Position numbers and translations under genes: made by a program. Below, piece after piece: positions 23,971-31,533 of a stretch of DNA of 64,000 nucleotides. The notes beneath the pieces are model-generated. The model ran no database searches, was not told the DNA's origin, and saw only the letters and a program-made list of their open reading frames with translations. Every line of letters starts with the position of its first letter. Position 1 is the first letter of the stretch. The stretch is from Parvularcula sp964556115 (lineage in GTDB: Bacteria > Pseudomonadota > Alphaproteobacteria > Caulobacterales > Parvularculaceae), in NCBI GenBank assembly GCA_964556115.1, contig CAZKVC010000005.1, positions 143,889-207,888 of the forward strand, in the 5' to 3' direction.

Positions 23971-24027
23971 GTTGCGGTCCTGCGTGATGCCGGGGCACTT
24001 TCGGCAAGCGGGAAGCGGGGCAGGACG

Positions 24028-24282
24028 ATGCGTGGATTGATCGGGTTCATCTTGATGGGACTGGCGGCGTTTGCCGTGGTCAGCGGGCTTATGGGCACGC
24101 TCACGCCGTCCGACGGGCTGCCACCCTTGCGCGATATCGGTCTCTTCGCCGCCCTGCCGCTCATCGTGATGATGTTCGCGATCGGCATCACGCAGAACGC
24201 GATGCTGCGGCTTGTCTTCGTTCTCATCTTCCTCGCCGCGATCGGGGCCCTTGGCTATACAGGCCTGGTGCTTTTCGTCTGA
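24028..24282 (+). CDS. Small three-helix membrane protein, unknown function
   Basis: An 84-residue hydrophobic protein with three predicted helices (about 3-24, 38-55 and 59-82) and only short loops; the first loop is GTLTPSDGLPPLRD. No family recognised. The ribosome-binding site is weak (GCAGGACG directly before the ATG). The gene is followed after 3 bases by the end of the convergent DUF2799-like lipoprotein gene. Codon use looks like the neighbours. Confidence 0.6.
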   Translation: MRGLIGFILMGLAAFAVVSGLMGTLTPSDGLPPLRDIGLFAALPLIVMMFAIGITQNAMLRLVFVLIFLAAIGALGYTGLVLFV

Positions 24283-24285
24283 GGG

Positions 24286-24939
24286 TCAGAGGATCGGCGC
24301 GATGGACAGTTCGAGCTCCAGCCGACGCAGCGCCTGAAGAGCGAGCCCGCGCTCTTCCTCCGCGCGGCGCACGCGGTAGCGCAGGGAGATCTCGTCGCCT
24401 TCGAAGCGGCTGAGCCGGTCCCGCAGGTCCTCGAGTTCGTCGCGCATATCCTCACGCTCTTCCGAAGAGAGGTCATCCCGGTCGATCAGGTCGTCCTGGA
24501 TGTCGAAGATCCGCGTTCGGGTTCGCCTCAGATCCGACGAGATGCGGTTCTGCTGGCCGGTGATGTGATTGAGAGCCTGGTCGGCGCGGGCAAAGGTCGT
24601 GGTGACCTGATGGATGCGCAGGAGGACGGGGTCGTAGGGACACTCGCCGATATTCCCGCGGCCCCTGATCCCCGCCGCATAGATGCCGTTGGGTGTGCAA
24701 TAGGTCCGAAGGCCCTCTTCGCGCCCGCGTTCGTAAGCGTTGAAGTCGGGGGCGATGCCGTGCCGGCTGCAGGCGCGTGTGTAGCTGCGGAAGCGCTCGA
24801 CCCCGGCCCCTTGCGCGCCGTCCGCCTGGCCGACCGCGCGCCAGTCCTGAAAGGCACACTCCTCCGGCGACATCGATGCACAAGAAGCCAGAAGAACGGC
24901 CGCGAAACCGATCGCAGCCAAAGCAGTGAGACGAGACAT
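24286..24939 (-). CDS. DUF2799-type lipoprotein
   Basis: A 217-residue protein with a lipoprotein signal peptide (MSRLTALAAIGFAAVLLASC). The mature N-terminus has MSPEECAFQDWRAVGQADGAQG and YCTPNGIYAAGIRGRGN, as in DUF2799 family proteins of unknown function. A long Arg/Glu-rich coiled coil (about residues 120-205) follows. The start at 24939 was chosen because it gives a clean signal peptide; in-frame ATGs lie 9 and 18 codons upstream. Role unknown, presumably periplasmic or outer-membrane attached. Confidence 0.75.
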   Translation of the reverse strand: MSRLTALAAIGFAAVLLASCASMSPEECAFQDWRAVGQADGAQGAGVERFRSYTRACSRHGIAPDFNAYERGREEGLRTYCTPNGIYAAGIRGRGNIGECPYDPVLLRIHQVTTTFARADQALNHITGQQNRISSDLRRTRTRIFDIQDDLIDRDDLSSEEREDMRDELEDLRDRLSRFEGDEISLRYRVRRAEEERGLALQALRRLELELSIAPIL

Positions 24940-24997
24940 CGAATGACCCCAGCCAAGCCTTTCCATCCTGTCACGCGAATGTGACGAGAACAAGGCT

Positions 24998-25660
24998 TCA
25001 GCCCACGAGCTTGCGGTTCTCGATCCGCAAGACCCGGTTCAGCCGCTGCGCCAGCCCCGGGTCGTGGGTGGCGACGATCATCGCCGTGCCCTCGTCGGCG
25101 ACCAGGCCGAGCAGGAGATCGAACACCACCCCCGAGGTCGCCTGGTCGAGATTGCCCGTGGGCTCGTCCGCGAGAATGAGCTCCGGGCGGTTCATCAGGG
25201 CACGGGCGATGGCCACCCGCTGTTTCTCGCCGCCCGACAGCTGCGCGGGCTGATGGTGCAGCCGCTCTTCCAGGCCCAGGCGTGTGAGAAGCTCGGTTGC
25301 CCTTTCCTCCGCCTCCTTGCGGCCCGCGCCGGCGATCAGCATCGGGACCATGGCGTTCACCAGGGCCGAGAACTCCGGCAGCAGGTGGTGGAACTGGTAG
25401 ACGAACCCGATCGAAGAGCGGCGCAGGGCGGTGCGTTCCTTGTCCTTGAGGTTCGAAGTCGGCTGCCCCAGCACCCGGACTTCTCCTTCGCTCGGCGCCT
25501 CGAGAAGGGCTGCGATGTGAAGGAGCGAGGACTTGCCCGAACCGGACGGGCCGACCAGAGCCGTAGCCTCGCCGCGATTGAGATCGAGGTTGAGGTCCTC
25601 GAAGATCGTCAGCTCGCCAAAGCGCCTCGTGACGCTGTGGAGCGCAAGAACCTCACTCAT
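24998..25660 (-). CDS. lolD: Lipoprotein-releasing ABC transporter ATPase LolD
   Basis: A 220-residue ATPase of the MacB/LolD family. P-loop GPSGSGKSSLLHI is near residue 37, the LolD-type Q-loop region FVYQFHHLLPEFSALVN near 90, signature LSGGEKQRVAIARAL near 140 and Walker B LILADEPTGNLD. It powers release of outer-membrane lipoproteins from the inner membrane to LolA. Its start overlaps the end of the permease gene by 8 bases, so the two form an operon. Confidence 0.93.
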   Translation of the reverse strand: MSEVLALHSVTRRFGELTIFEDLNLDLNRGEATALVGPSGSGKSSLLHIAALLEAPSEGEVRVLGQPTSNLKDKERTALRRSSIGFVYQFHHLLPEFSALVNAMVPMLIAGAGRKEAEERATELLTRLGLEERLHHQPAQLSGGEKQRVAIARALMNRPELILADEPTGNLDQATSGVVFDLLLGLVADEGTAMIVATHDPGLAQRLNRVLRIENRKLVG

Positions 25661-26939
25661 AACGAAGGGCCTCTACGGGATCGAGACGGGACGCCCGCCA
25701 CGCGGGATAGGCCGCCGAGGCCAGCGCCATCAGGAGCGTGAAGGCGAGGACGGACGCCACCTCGGAGAACTCGAAGATCGAGGGGATCTCATCGAGATAA
25801 TAGATGTCCGGCGGAAAGAGTTCGATGCCGAGCCGGCCCGAGAGAAACGCCTCGGTGGCCGCGAGATTGGTCGCGATCAGGCTGCCCAGGATCACGCCCA
25901 CGAACGCCCCGGTCACGCCGATCAGTGCACCGACCATCAGGAAGATGCGCAGGATCGCGCCCTTGCTCGCCCCCACGGTCCTCAAGACCGCGATATCGCC
26001 GGTCTTGTCCTTCACCAGCATGACCAGGCCGGAAATGATGTTGAGGGTCGCAATCGCGATGATCATCGACAGGATGATCCGCATCAGCCCCCTTTCCGTC
26101 TGCAGCGCACGAAAGAAGGACTGGAACCGGTCGCGCCAGTCGAAGACGAGGGTGCCCGGCCCCGCCGCCGCGCGGATCGCGGGCAGGATCGCCTCGACGT
26201 TCTGCGGGTCCTCCACCCGCAGCTCGATCTCGGTGATCTGCCCCCGCCGCCGACCGAAGAGCTGAGCCTGGTCGAGGGGCATGTAGGCATAGAGGTTGTC
26301 GTACTCGAAATTGCCGATCTGGAAGATCGCGTCGATGCGGAAGCTTTTCTGCGTGGTCGGCAGATTGCCGAAGGGCGTCTCCGCCCCGCCGCCTATAATG
26401 AGGGTGACGGCATCCCCGGCCTGCACGCCGAGCTTGCGGGCCACGCCTATGGCAAGGGCGATCCCCTCCCCGCCATTCTCGCCAAAAGTCTCGAAACTGC
26501 CCTGCCGCAAGGTTCCGGGCCCGGAGACCTCGGGGATCTTCGCAAGGTCTTCGCGCCGCACGCCCTGGATGTAGACCGGCGCCTGCCCGGTGCTGCCGTT
26601 CACGGCGTAAGCCTCGATCTTCAGCGCGGGCACGACGAGGGTGACCCCGTCCGTCCCCTTCAGGTCACGCAACAGCGCATCGTCTTCGGGAAGCATATTG
26701 CCTGCGGGCTGCACGAAGATATGGCCGTTCACGCCCAAGAGCTGGTCGAGAAGCGTGATCCGGAAGCCCTGCATCACCGACATGACGACTATCAGCGTCG
26801 CCACCGAAAGGGTGATGCCGGCGAAGGCGATGATCGTGATGAGCGACACCCCGGCCCCCTTGCGCGTGGCGCGGAGATAACGGAACGCCATCATGCGCTC
26901 GAACAGGCCGAAAGGCCCGCGTGCAGCCGTTTCACTCAT
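25653..26939 (-). CDS. Lipoprotein-releasing ABC transporter permease (LolC/LolE family)
   Basis: A 428-residue permease with one N-terminal helix (about 25-50), a large periplasmic MacB-type domain (about 50-270) and three C-terminal FtsX-type helices. The N-terminal RYLRATRKGAGVSLITIIAFAGI-like region and VMQGFRITLLDQLLGVNGH are typical of LolC/E. Only one permease gene is present with lolD, so the complex is probably a homodimer or the second subunit lies elsewhere. AGAAGGT lies 8 bases before the ATG at 26939. In many relatives this pair follows proS behind the rnj block; here it is separate. Confidence 0.9.
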   Translation of the reverse strand: MSETAARGPFGLFERMMAFRYLRATRKGAGVSLITIIAFAGITLSVATLIVVMSVMQGFRITLLDQLLGVNGHIFVQPAGNMLPEDDALLRDLKGTDGVTLVVPALKIEAYAVNGSTGQAPVYIQGVRREDLAKIPEVSGPGTLRQGSFETFGENGGEGIALAIGVARKLGVQAGDAVTLIIGGGAETPFGNLPTTQKSFRIDAIFQIGNFEYDNLYAYMPLDQAQLFGRRRGQITEIELRVEDPQNVEAILPAIRAAAGPGTLVFDWRDRFQSFFRALQTERGLMRIILSMIIAIATLNIISGLVMLVKDKTGDIAVLRTVGASKGAILRIFLMVGALIGVTGAFVGVILGSLIATNLAATEAFLSGRLGIELFPPDIYYLDEIPSIFEFSEVASVLAFTLLMALASAAYPAWRASRLDPVEALRYE

Positions 26940-27015
26940 ATGGGGGACCTTCTGCTTTCCTTCTTTTGACAAGTTCCGGCCCCCCGGTAAAGCGAAGCCG
27001 AGCCAAGGGGATGCC

Positions 27016-27702
27016 ATGACGGTCTGGAAAGCGAAACAGGAAGGCTTGCCAGGCCGGGTCGTCCTTGCCGGAGCATCCGTTCGCCTCGTGCCCCTGACCT
27101 GGCCCGAGCCGGGCCGGCGTCTGGCGGAGGTGATGGCGGCGCAGGATTCAGCCCTCTGGCGATACATGAAATTCGGGCCCTTCGAGAGCGCGGCCGATTT
27201 CCAGGCCACGTTCGAGGTTCTTGCCCGCGACGGGCGGCAACCCATGATGATCGAGAGCCCTGACGGCGAAGCGCTGGGTACGGCCAGTTTCCTGAGGGTC
27301 CGGCCCAATGACGGCAGTGCCGAGCTGGGCTCGATCGCCTATGGTCAGAAGATGCAGAAGAGCCGCGCCGGGACGGAGGCAATGTTCCTGATGATGCAGC
27401 ACCTCTTCGACGATCTCGGCTGGCGGCGATGCGAATGGCAGTGCAATGACCGCAACGCGCGGAGTTACCGCGCGGCGGAAAGGCTCGGTTTCACCTATGA
27501 GGGCACCTTCCGGCAGGATCATGTCGTCAAGGGCCAGAACCGGGACAGCGCCTGGTTCTCCGTTCTCGACAGCGAGTGGCCGCCGATCAAGAAGGCTCTG
27601 ACAGCGTATCTCGCCCCTGAAAATTTCGAAGGTGGCGGGCGGCAGAAACGCCGCCTCGCCGATTTCATGCCCAGGCGCGGGCTTTCTTCGTTACGCGGAT
27701 AG
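27016..27702 (+). CDS. GNAT family N-acetyltransferase (RimJ/RimL-like)
   Basis: A 228-residue protein of the Acetyltransf_3 (RimJ/RimL) branch of the GNAT superfamily, which transfers acetyl groups from acetyl-CoA to amines or protein N-termini. The core shows GTASFLRVRPNDGSAELGSI and the CoA-adjacent NARSYRAAERLGFTYEGTFRQ, followed by AWFSVLDSEWP, as in this family. The substrate is unknown. The ATG at 27016 follows AAGGGG by 6 bases. The last 12 bases overlap the convergent acyl-CoA dehydrogenase gene. Confidence 0.88.
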   Translation: MTVWKAKQEGLPGRVVLAGASVRLVPLTWPEPGRRLAEVMAAQDSALWRYMKFGPFESAADFQATFEVLARDGRQPMMIESPDGEALGTASFLRVRPNDGSAELGSIAYGQKMQKSRAGTEAMFLMMQHLFDDLGWRRCEWQCNDRNARSYRAAERLGFTYEGTFRQDHVVKGQNRDSAWFSVLDSEWPPIKKALTAYLAPENFEGGGRQKRRLADFMPRRGLSSLRG

Positions 27703-29481
27703 AAGCTCCGTATCGAGAGGCTTCACGGTTTCCGCGCCTGCCTTCACCGCCGGAATGAAGCCCGCCGCGCGCGGCAGCAGGTTATCCGCGTAGAAGCAGG
27801 CGATATGCTTGCGGCTGTCGAGGAAGCCACGGTCGGCATCCTCGATGGTATCGGCGGCCAGCGCGGATTTAAGGAGGAAATGCCCACCGGTCACATAGCC
27901 GAACTGGTCGAGATAAGGCGTCGCGCCCGCCAGCCCGTCTTCGGGGTTGCCGTCGTGAGCCGCGACCATGAAGTCGGTCGTGTCCTTCAGCGCTTGCGCC
28001 TCGCGCTTCACCGCCTCGCCTGCGCGCTTCAGGTCGTCGTCGCCGCTGGCGATCGCGTCCTCGGCGTTGGCGATCACCTCGTCGATGAAGTCATAGGCCA
28101 GCTTGCCTTTGCCCATACCAAGCTTGCGGCCGAAGAGGTCGATCGCCTGAATGCCGTTCGTGCCTTCGTAGATCGTGCAGATCCGCACATCACGGAAAAA
28201 CTGGGCCGCGCCCGTCTCTTCGACAAAACCCATGCCGCCGTGGATCTGGATGCCGATATTGGTGATCTCCAGCGCCCGGTCCGAGGCGAAGGCCTTGGAG
28301 ATCGGCGTCAGGAGCTCTTCGCGCTCCTTCGCCGCCGCCACGATCTCAGGGTCGGACGAGCGACGGGCCACGTCATAGGAGACCATGTTGGCATAGCAGA
28401 TGGCGCGGCTGGCGTCGGTCAGTGCCTTCATGGTGTAGAGGTTGCGGCGAACGTCCGGGTGCTCCCAGATCGCGACGGCCGGTCCGCTCTTCACGCCGAA
28501 CTTGCGGCCCTGGGGGCGGTCTTTTGCGTATTCGAGGGCCTTCTGGAAGCTCGCCTCCGCAACGCCCGCGGCCTGCATCCCGACGTCGATCCGGGCCGCG
28601 TTCATCATGACGAACATGTTCTTCAGCCCCTCGTTCTCCTTGCCCACGAGGGTGCCGATGCATTCGTCATTATCGCCGTAAGCCATCACGCAAGTGGGTG
28701 AGCCGTGCTGGCCCAGCTTCTCCTCGATGGAGACGACCTTCACGTCGTTGGGCTGGCCGATGCTGCCATCGTCATGGACACGGAATTTCGGCACAAGGAA
28801 CATTGAGATGCCGCGGGTGCCTTCCGGGGCATCGGGCAGCCGGGCGAGGACGAGATGGCAGATGTTATCCGCCATGTCGTGGTCGCCGTAGGAGATCCAG
28901 ATCTTCTGGCCCTTGATGTTGTAGGTGCCGTCGCCGTTCGGCGTCGCCTTGGTCTTGATCGTGGCGAGGTCCGAGCCGGACTGGGGCTCCGAGAGGTTCA
29001 TCGTGCCCGACCATTCGGCGCTGACGAGCTTGTCCAGGTAGAGCCGCTTCTGCTCGTCCGAGCCGAAGGCCAGAAGCGCCTTGACGGCAGCGGTGGTCAG
29101 CATCGTGCCCATGGCGAAGCTGATGCAGGCGCCCTGCATCGCGTCACAGACCGCGAGGGCGATCGTGTTGGGAAGGTTCTGGCCGCCGAACTCCTCCGGG
29201 AAGGCCACCGAATTCCAGCCGTTCTCGACATACTGCTTGTAGGCGTCCTTGAAGCCCGGCGAGGTGAAGACCTTGCCGTTCTCGAGCCGCGCGCCCTGCT
29301 CGTCGGAAGTCCAGTTCAGCGGGGCGAGAATGTCGTTGGCGAACTTGCCGGCTTCGCCGAGCACCGCTTCGAGGAAATCGTCGGAGAGGTCTTCGAAGGC
29401 GCCGGTCTCGCGAACGGCGTCGAAGCCGGCCGCGTGATTGATCAGGAAGTGAACGTCGCGGGCGGGGAATTGATAGGTCAT
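27691..29481 (-). CDS. Acyl-CoA dehydrogenase, long C-terminal-extension type
   Basis: A 596-residue FAD-dependent dehydrogenase that forms 2-enoyl-CoA from acyl-CoA. The order is N-terminal helical domain, beta domain with MNLSEPQSGSDLATIKTKA, then the C-terminal helical domain with the catalytic-base glutamate in CTIYEGTNGIQAIDL. An extra C-terminal domain of about 120 residues is typical of the DmdC/AcdA2-like group, some members of which act on methylthiopropionyl-CoA; the substrate here cannot be told. AAGGGAG lies before the ATG. Transcribed alone. Confidence 0.92.
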   Translation of the reverse strand: MTYQFPARDVHFLINHAAGFDAVRETGAFEDLSDDFLEAVLGEAGKFANDILAPLNWTSDEQGARLENGKVFTSPGFKDAYKQYVENGWNSVAFPEEFGGQNLPNTIALAVCDAMQGACISFAMGTMLTTAAVKALLAFGSDEQKRLYLDKLVSAEWSGTMNLSEPQSGSDLATIKTKATPNGDGTYNIKGQKIWISYGDHDMADNICHLVLARLPDAPEGTRGISMFLVPKFRVHDDGSIGQPNDVKVVSIEEKLGQHGSPTCVMAYGDNDECIGTLVGKENEGLKNMFVMMNAARIDVGMQAAGVAEASFQKALEYAKDRPQGRKFGVKSGPAVAIWEHPDVRRNLYTMKALTDASRAICYANMVSYDVARRSSDPEIVAAAKEREELLTPISKAFASDRALEITNIGIQIHGGMGFVEETGAAQFFRDVRICTIYEGTNGIQAIDLFGRKLGMGKGKLAYDFIDEVIANAEDAIASGDDDLKRAGEAVKREAQALKDTTDFMVAAHDGNPEDGLAGATPYLDQFGYVTGGHFLLKSALAADTIEDADRGFLDSRKHIACFYADNLLPRAAGFIPAVKAGAETVKPLDTELLSA

Positions 29482-29615
29482 TCGGGGCGTCTCCCTTGGA
29501 GCGTCATCTGGTTGAGCCTCTTTTGCGCGCGATCAGCCCGGAACGCAAAGTGACGATGCGCAGCAGGCTCAAGGAGGCGCTTCTGTCCGCTTCCTCCATC
29601 CGCTAGAGCCGGGCG

Positions 29616-30548
29616 ATGAACCCGCCCGCCCCTTCGCCGCTGACCGATATCGACGAGGCCGTCAGGCTCCTCGCCTCAGGCGCACTTTGCGCCCTGCCGA
29701 CCGAGACGGTCTATGGCCTCGCCGCCAAGGCATCGGACGGGGAGGCGGTCGCGAGGATCTACGAGGTCAAGGGTCGCCCGCGCTTCAACCCGCTGATCGT
29801 TCATCTGGCATCCCTCGAAAGCGCCCGCGACGTCGTCATGTTCGACGATTGCGCTCTACGGCTGGCCGAGCGGTACTGGCCGGGGCCGTTGACCCTCGTT
29901 CTGCCCGCGCAACCCGAAGCCGCGGTGTCCGGGCTCGCGGCGGCAGGGCTCGATACCCTCGCCGTGCGCATGCCCGCGCACCCTGCCATGCGGGCCGTGA
30001 TCGAGAAGCTGGGCTCGCCCATCGTCGCCCCCTCGGCCAACCGCTCGGGACGGTTGAGCCCCACATGTGCGGAAGACGTCATCGAGGAATTCGGCGGCAC
30101 CGTCCCGGTGCTCGATGGCGGCCCTTGCGAAGAGGGGATCGAAAGCACCATCGTCAGTCTCACCAAAAGCCGCCCCACCCTCCTTCGGCCCGGCGCGGTT
30201 CCGGCGGAAGCGATCGAGGCGGTTCTCGGCCATCCGCTCGGGGCGCCCGGCGGCGGGATCGAGGCGCCGGGCATGCTGGCGAGCCATTACGCTCCCAAGG
30301 CCTCGATCCGGCTGAACGCTGAGTGCGCGGAGCCGGGCGAGGCTCTCCTCGGCTTTGGCGGAACGAAGGGCGCCGTGCTCGATCTTTCGCCCAGCGGCGA
30401 TCTTCGCGAGGCGGCGGCCAATCTCTTCGCTTATCTCAGGCGCCTCGACCGCGATCATGACAAGCTCGCGGTCGCCACCATCCCGCAGACCGGCCTTGGC
30501 CATGGAATCAATGACCGGTTGAAACGCGCGGCTGCCCCTCGGGAATGA
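29616..30548 (+). CDS. tsaC: L-threonylcarbamoyladenylate synthase (Sua5/TsaC)
   Basis: A 310-residue Sua5-type enzyme that makes threonylcarbamoyl-AMP for the universal t6A37 tRNA modification. The YrdC domain (about 1-200) has LPTETVYGLAAKA, the KGRPRFNPLIVH motif and PSANRSGRLSPT. The C-terminal Sua5 domain begins after a linker ending in PGMLASHYAPKA, so this is the long (Sua5) rather than the short (TsaC) form. It stands alone between divergent and tandem neighbours. No clear Shine-Dalgarno sequence is visible before the ATG. Confidence 0.95.
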   Translation: MNPPAPSPLTDIDEAVRLLASGALCALPTETVYGLAAKASDGEAVARIYEVKGRPRFNPLIVHLASLESARDVVMFDDCALRLAERYWPGPLTLVLPAQPEAAVSGLAAAGLDTLAVRMPAHPAMRAVIEKLGSPIVAPSANRSGRLSPTCAEDVIEEFGGTVPVLDGGPCEEGIESTIVSLTKSRPTLLRPGAVPAEAIEAVLGHPLGAPGGGIEAPGMLASHYAPKASIRLNAECAEPGEALLGFGGTKGAVLDLSPSGDLREAAANLFAYLRRLDRDHDKLAVATIPQTGLGHGINDRLKRAAAPRE

Positions 30549-30577
30549 AGGCACCTTCATTTTCTTCGCTCTCCTGC

Positions 30578-30606
30578 TTGACCTTTCTTACTGTTTTTCG
30601 ATAAGG
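30578..30606 (+). promoter_or_regulatory. Possible promoter of the ABC-ATPase/M1 operon
   Basis: TTGACC at 30578-30583, a 17-base spacer, then ATAAGG at 30601-30606. The spacing fits a housekeeping promoter, though the -10 match is poor. If right, transcription starts near 30612 and the AAGGAGG at 30603 is promoter rather than ribosome-binding site. Confidence 0.35.
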
Positions 30607-30635
30607 AGGCCGGTGGCAGAGCGGAGTTATCGAAC

Positions 30636-31532
30636 ATGCTGACCATCAAGGGTCTGACCAAAACCTATCCCAATGGCGTGCGTGCCCTCGATGGTGTCGA
30701 TCTCGATATCGGCCTCGGCATGTTCGGCCTTCTGGGTCCCAACGGCGCGGGCAAGTCGTCCCTCATGCGGACCCTTGCGACCCTGCAGGACGCCGATAGG
30801 GGCGAACTCAGCTTCGACGGCATCGACGTTCTGAAGAACCCTGATCCGGTGCGCCGCACCCTCGGCTACCTGCCGCAGGATTTCGGCGTCTATCCGCGGA
30901 TCTCCGCCCTCAAGCTTCTCGACCATATCGCGGTCCTCAAGGGCATCTCGAACGGCAAGGAGCGCAAGGAGCTGGTCCATGAGCTTCTTCGCCAGACCAA
31001 TCTGTGGGACGTGCGCAAGAAGGCGCCGGCTACCTATTCGGGCGGCATGCGCCAGCGCTTCGGCATCGCCCAGGCGCTGATCGGCGATCCCAAGCTGATC
31101 ATCGTCGACGAACCCACTGCCGGTCTCGACCCCGAAGAGCGCAACCGCTTCCACAACCTCCTCTCGGAGATCGGTGAGAACGTGGTCATCATCCTCTCCA
31201 CCCATATCGTCGAGGACGTCTCGGACCTCTGCCGCGACATGGCGATCATGCATCAGGGGCGCATCGCCATGAAGGGGGCGCCGAAGGATCTCGTCGAGAC
31301 CGTTCGCGGCCGGATCTGGCGCAAGGTGATCGAGAAGAGCGATCTCGACGCCTACCAGGCGAGCCACCGCATCGTCAGTGCGCGTCTCGTCCAGGGGCAG
31401 ACGGTGATCCGCGCCTATAGCGAGACCGATCCGGGCGCCGGGTTCGAACCCGCCGAAGCCAATCTTGAGGACGTCTATTTCGCGACCATCCGCGGCGCGC
31501 TGACGGGCCAGACAAGCCACGAGGCCGCCTGA
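30636..31532 (+). CDS. ABC transporter ATP-binding protein
   Basis: A 298-residue ATPase of the ABC-2 type exporter group. P-loop GPNGAGKSSLMRTL is near residue 34, Q-loop LGYLPQDFGVYPRISAL near 82, signature YSGGMRQRFGIAQALI near 135 and Walker B LIIVDEPTAGLDPEERN. The C-terminal 80 residues form an extra domain seen in such exporters. It is the partner of the permease/peptidase gene that starts 1 base after its stop. The ribosome-binding site is GCGGAG, 10 bases before the ATG; a much better AAGGAGG lies 26 bases upstream. Confidence 0.92.
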   Translation: MLTIKGLTKTYPNGVRALDGVDLDIGLGMFGLLGPNGAGKSSLMRTLATLQDADRGELSFDGIDVLKNPDPVRRTLGYLPQDFGVYPRISALKLLDHIAVLKGISNGKERKELVHELLRQTNLWDVRKKAPATYSGGMRQRFGIAQALIGDPKLIIVDEPTAGLDPEERNRFHNLLSEIGENVVIILSTHIVEDVSDLCRDMAIMHQGRIAMKGAPKDLVETVRGRIWRKVIEKSDLDAYQASHRIVSARLVQGQTVIRAYSETDPGAGFEPAEANLEDVYFATIRGALTGQTSHEAA

Positions 31533-31533
31533 C

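Noticed and set aside
23592..24040. Alternative frames in the acidic lipoprotein gene
   Set aside because: Low-complexity GA-rich DNA keeps other frames open; only the chosen frame has a signal peptide and ribosome-binding site.
30605..30635. Sequence resembling the 5-prime half of tRNA-Ser (GGAG followed by TGGCAGAGCGG)
   Set aside because: No anticodon arm, T arm or acceptor end follows; the similarity covers about 20 bases and runs into a coding region.
31437..31452. GGGTTCGAACCC, a T-loop-like motif
   Set aside because: It lies within the ABC ATPase reading frame (GFEPAE) with no other tRNA features.
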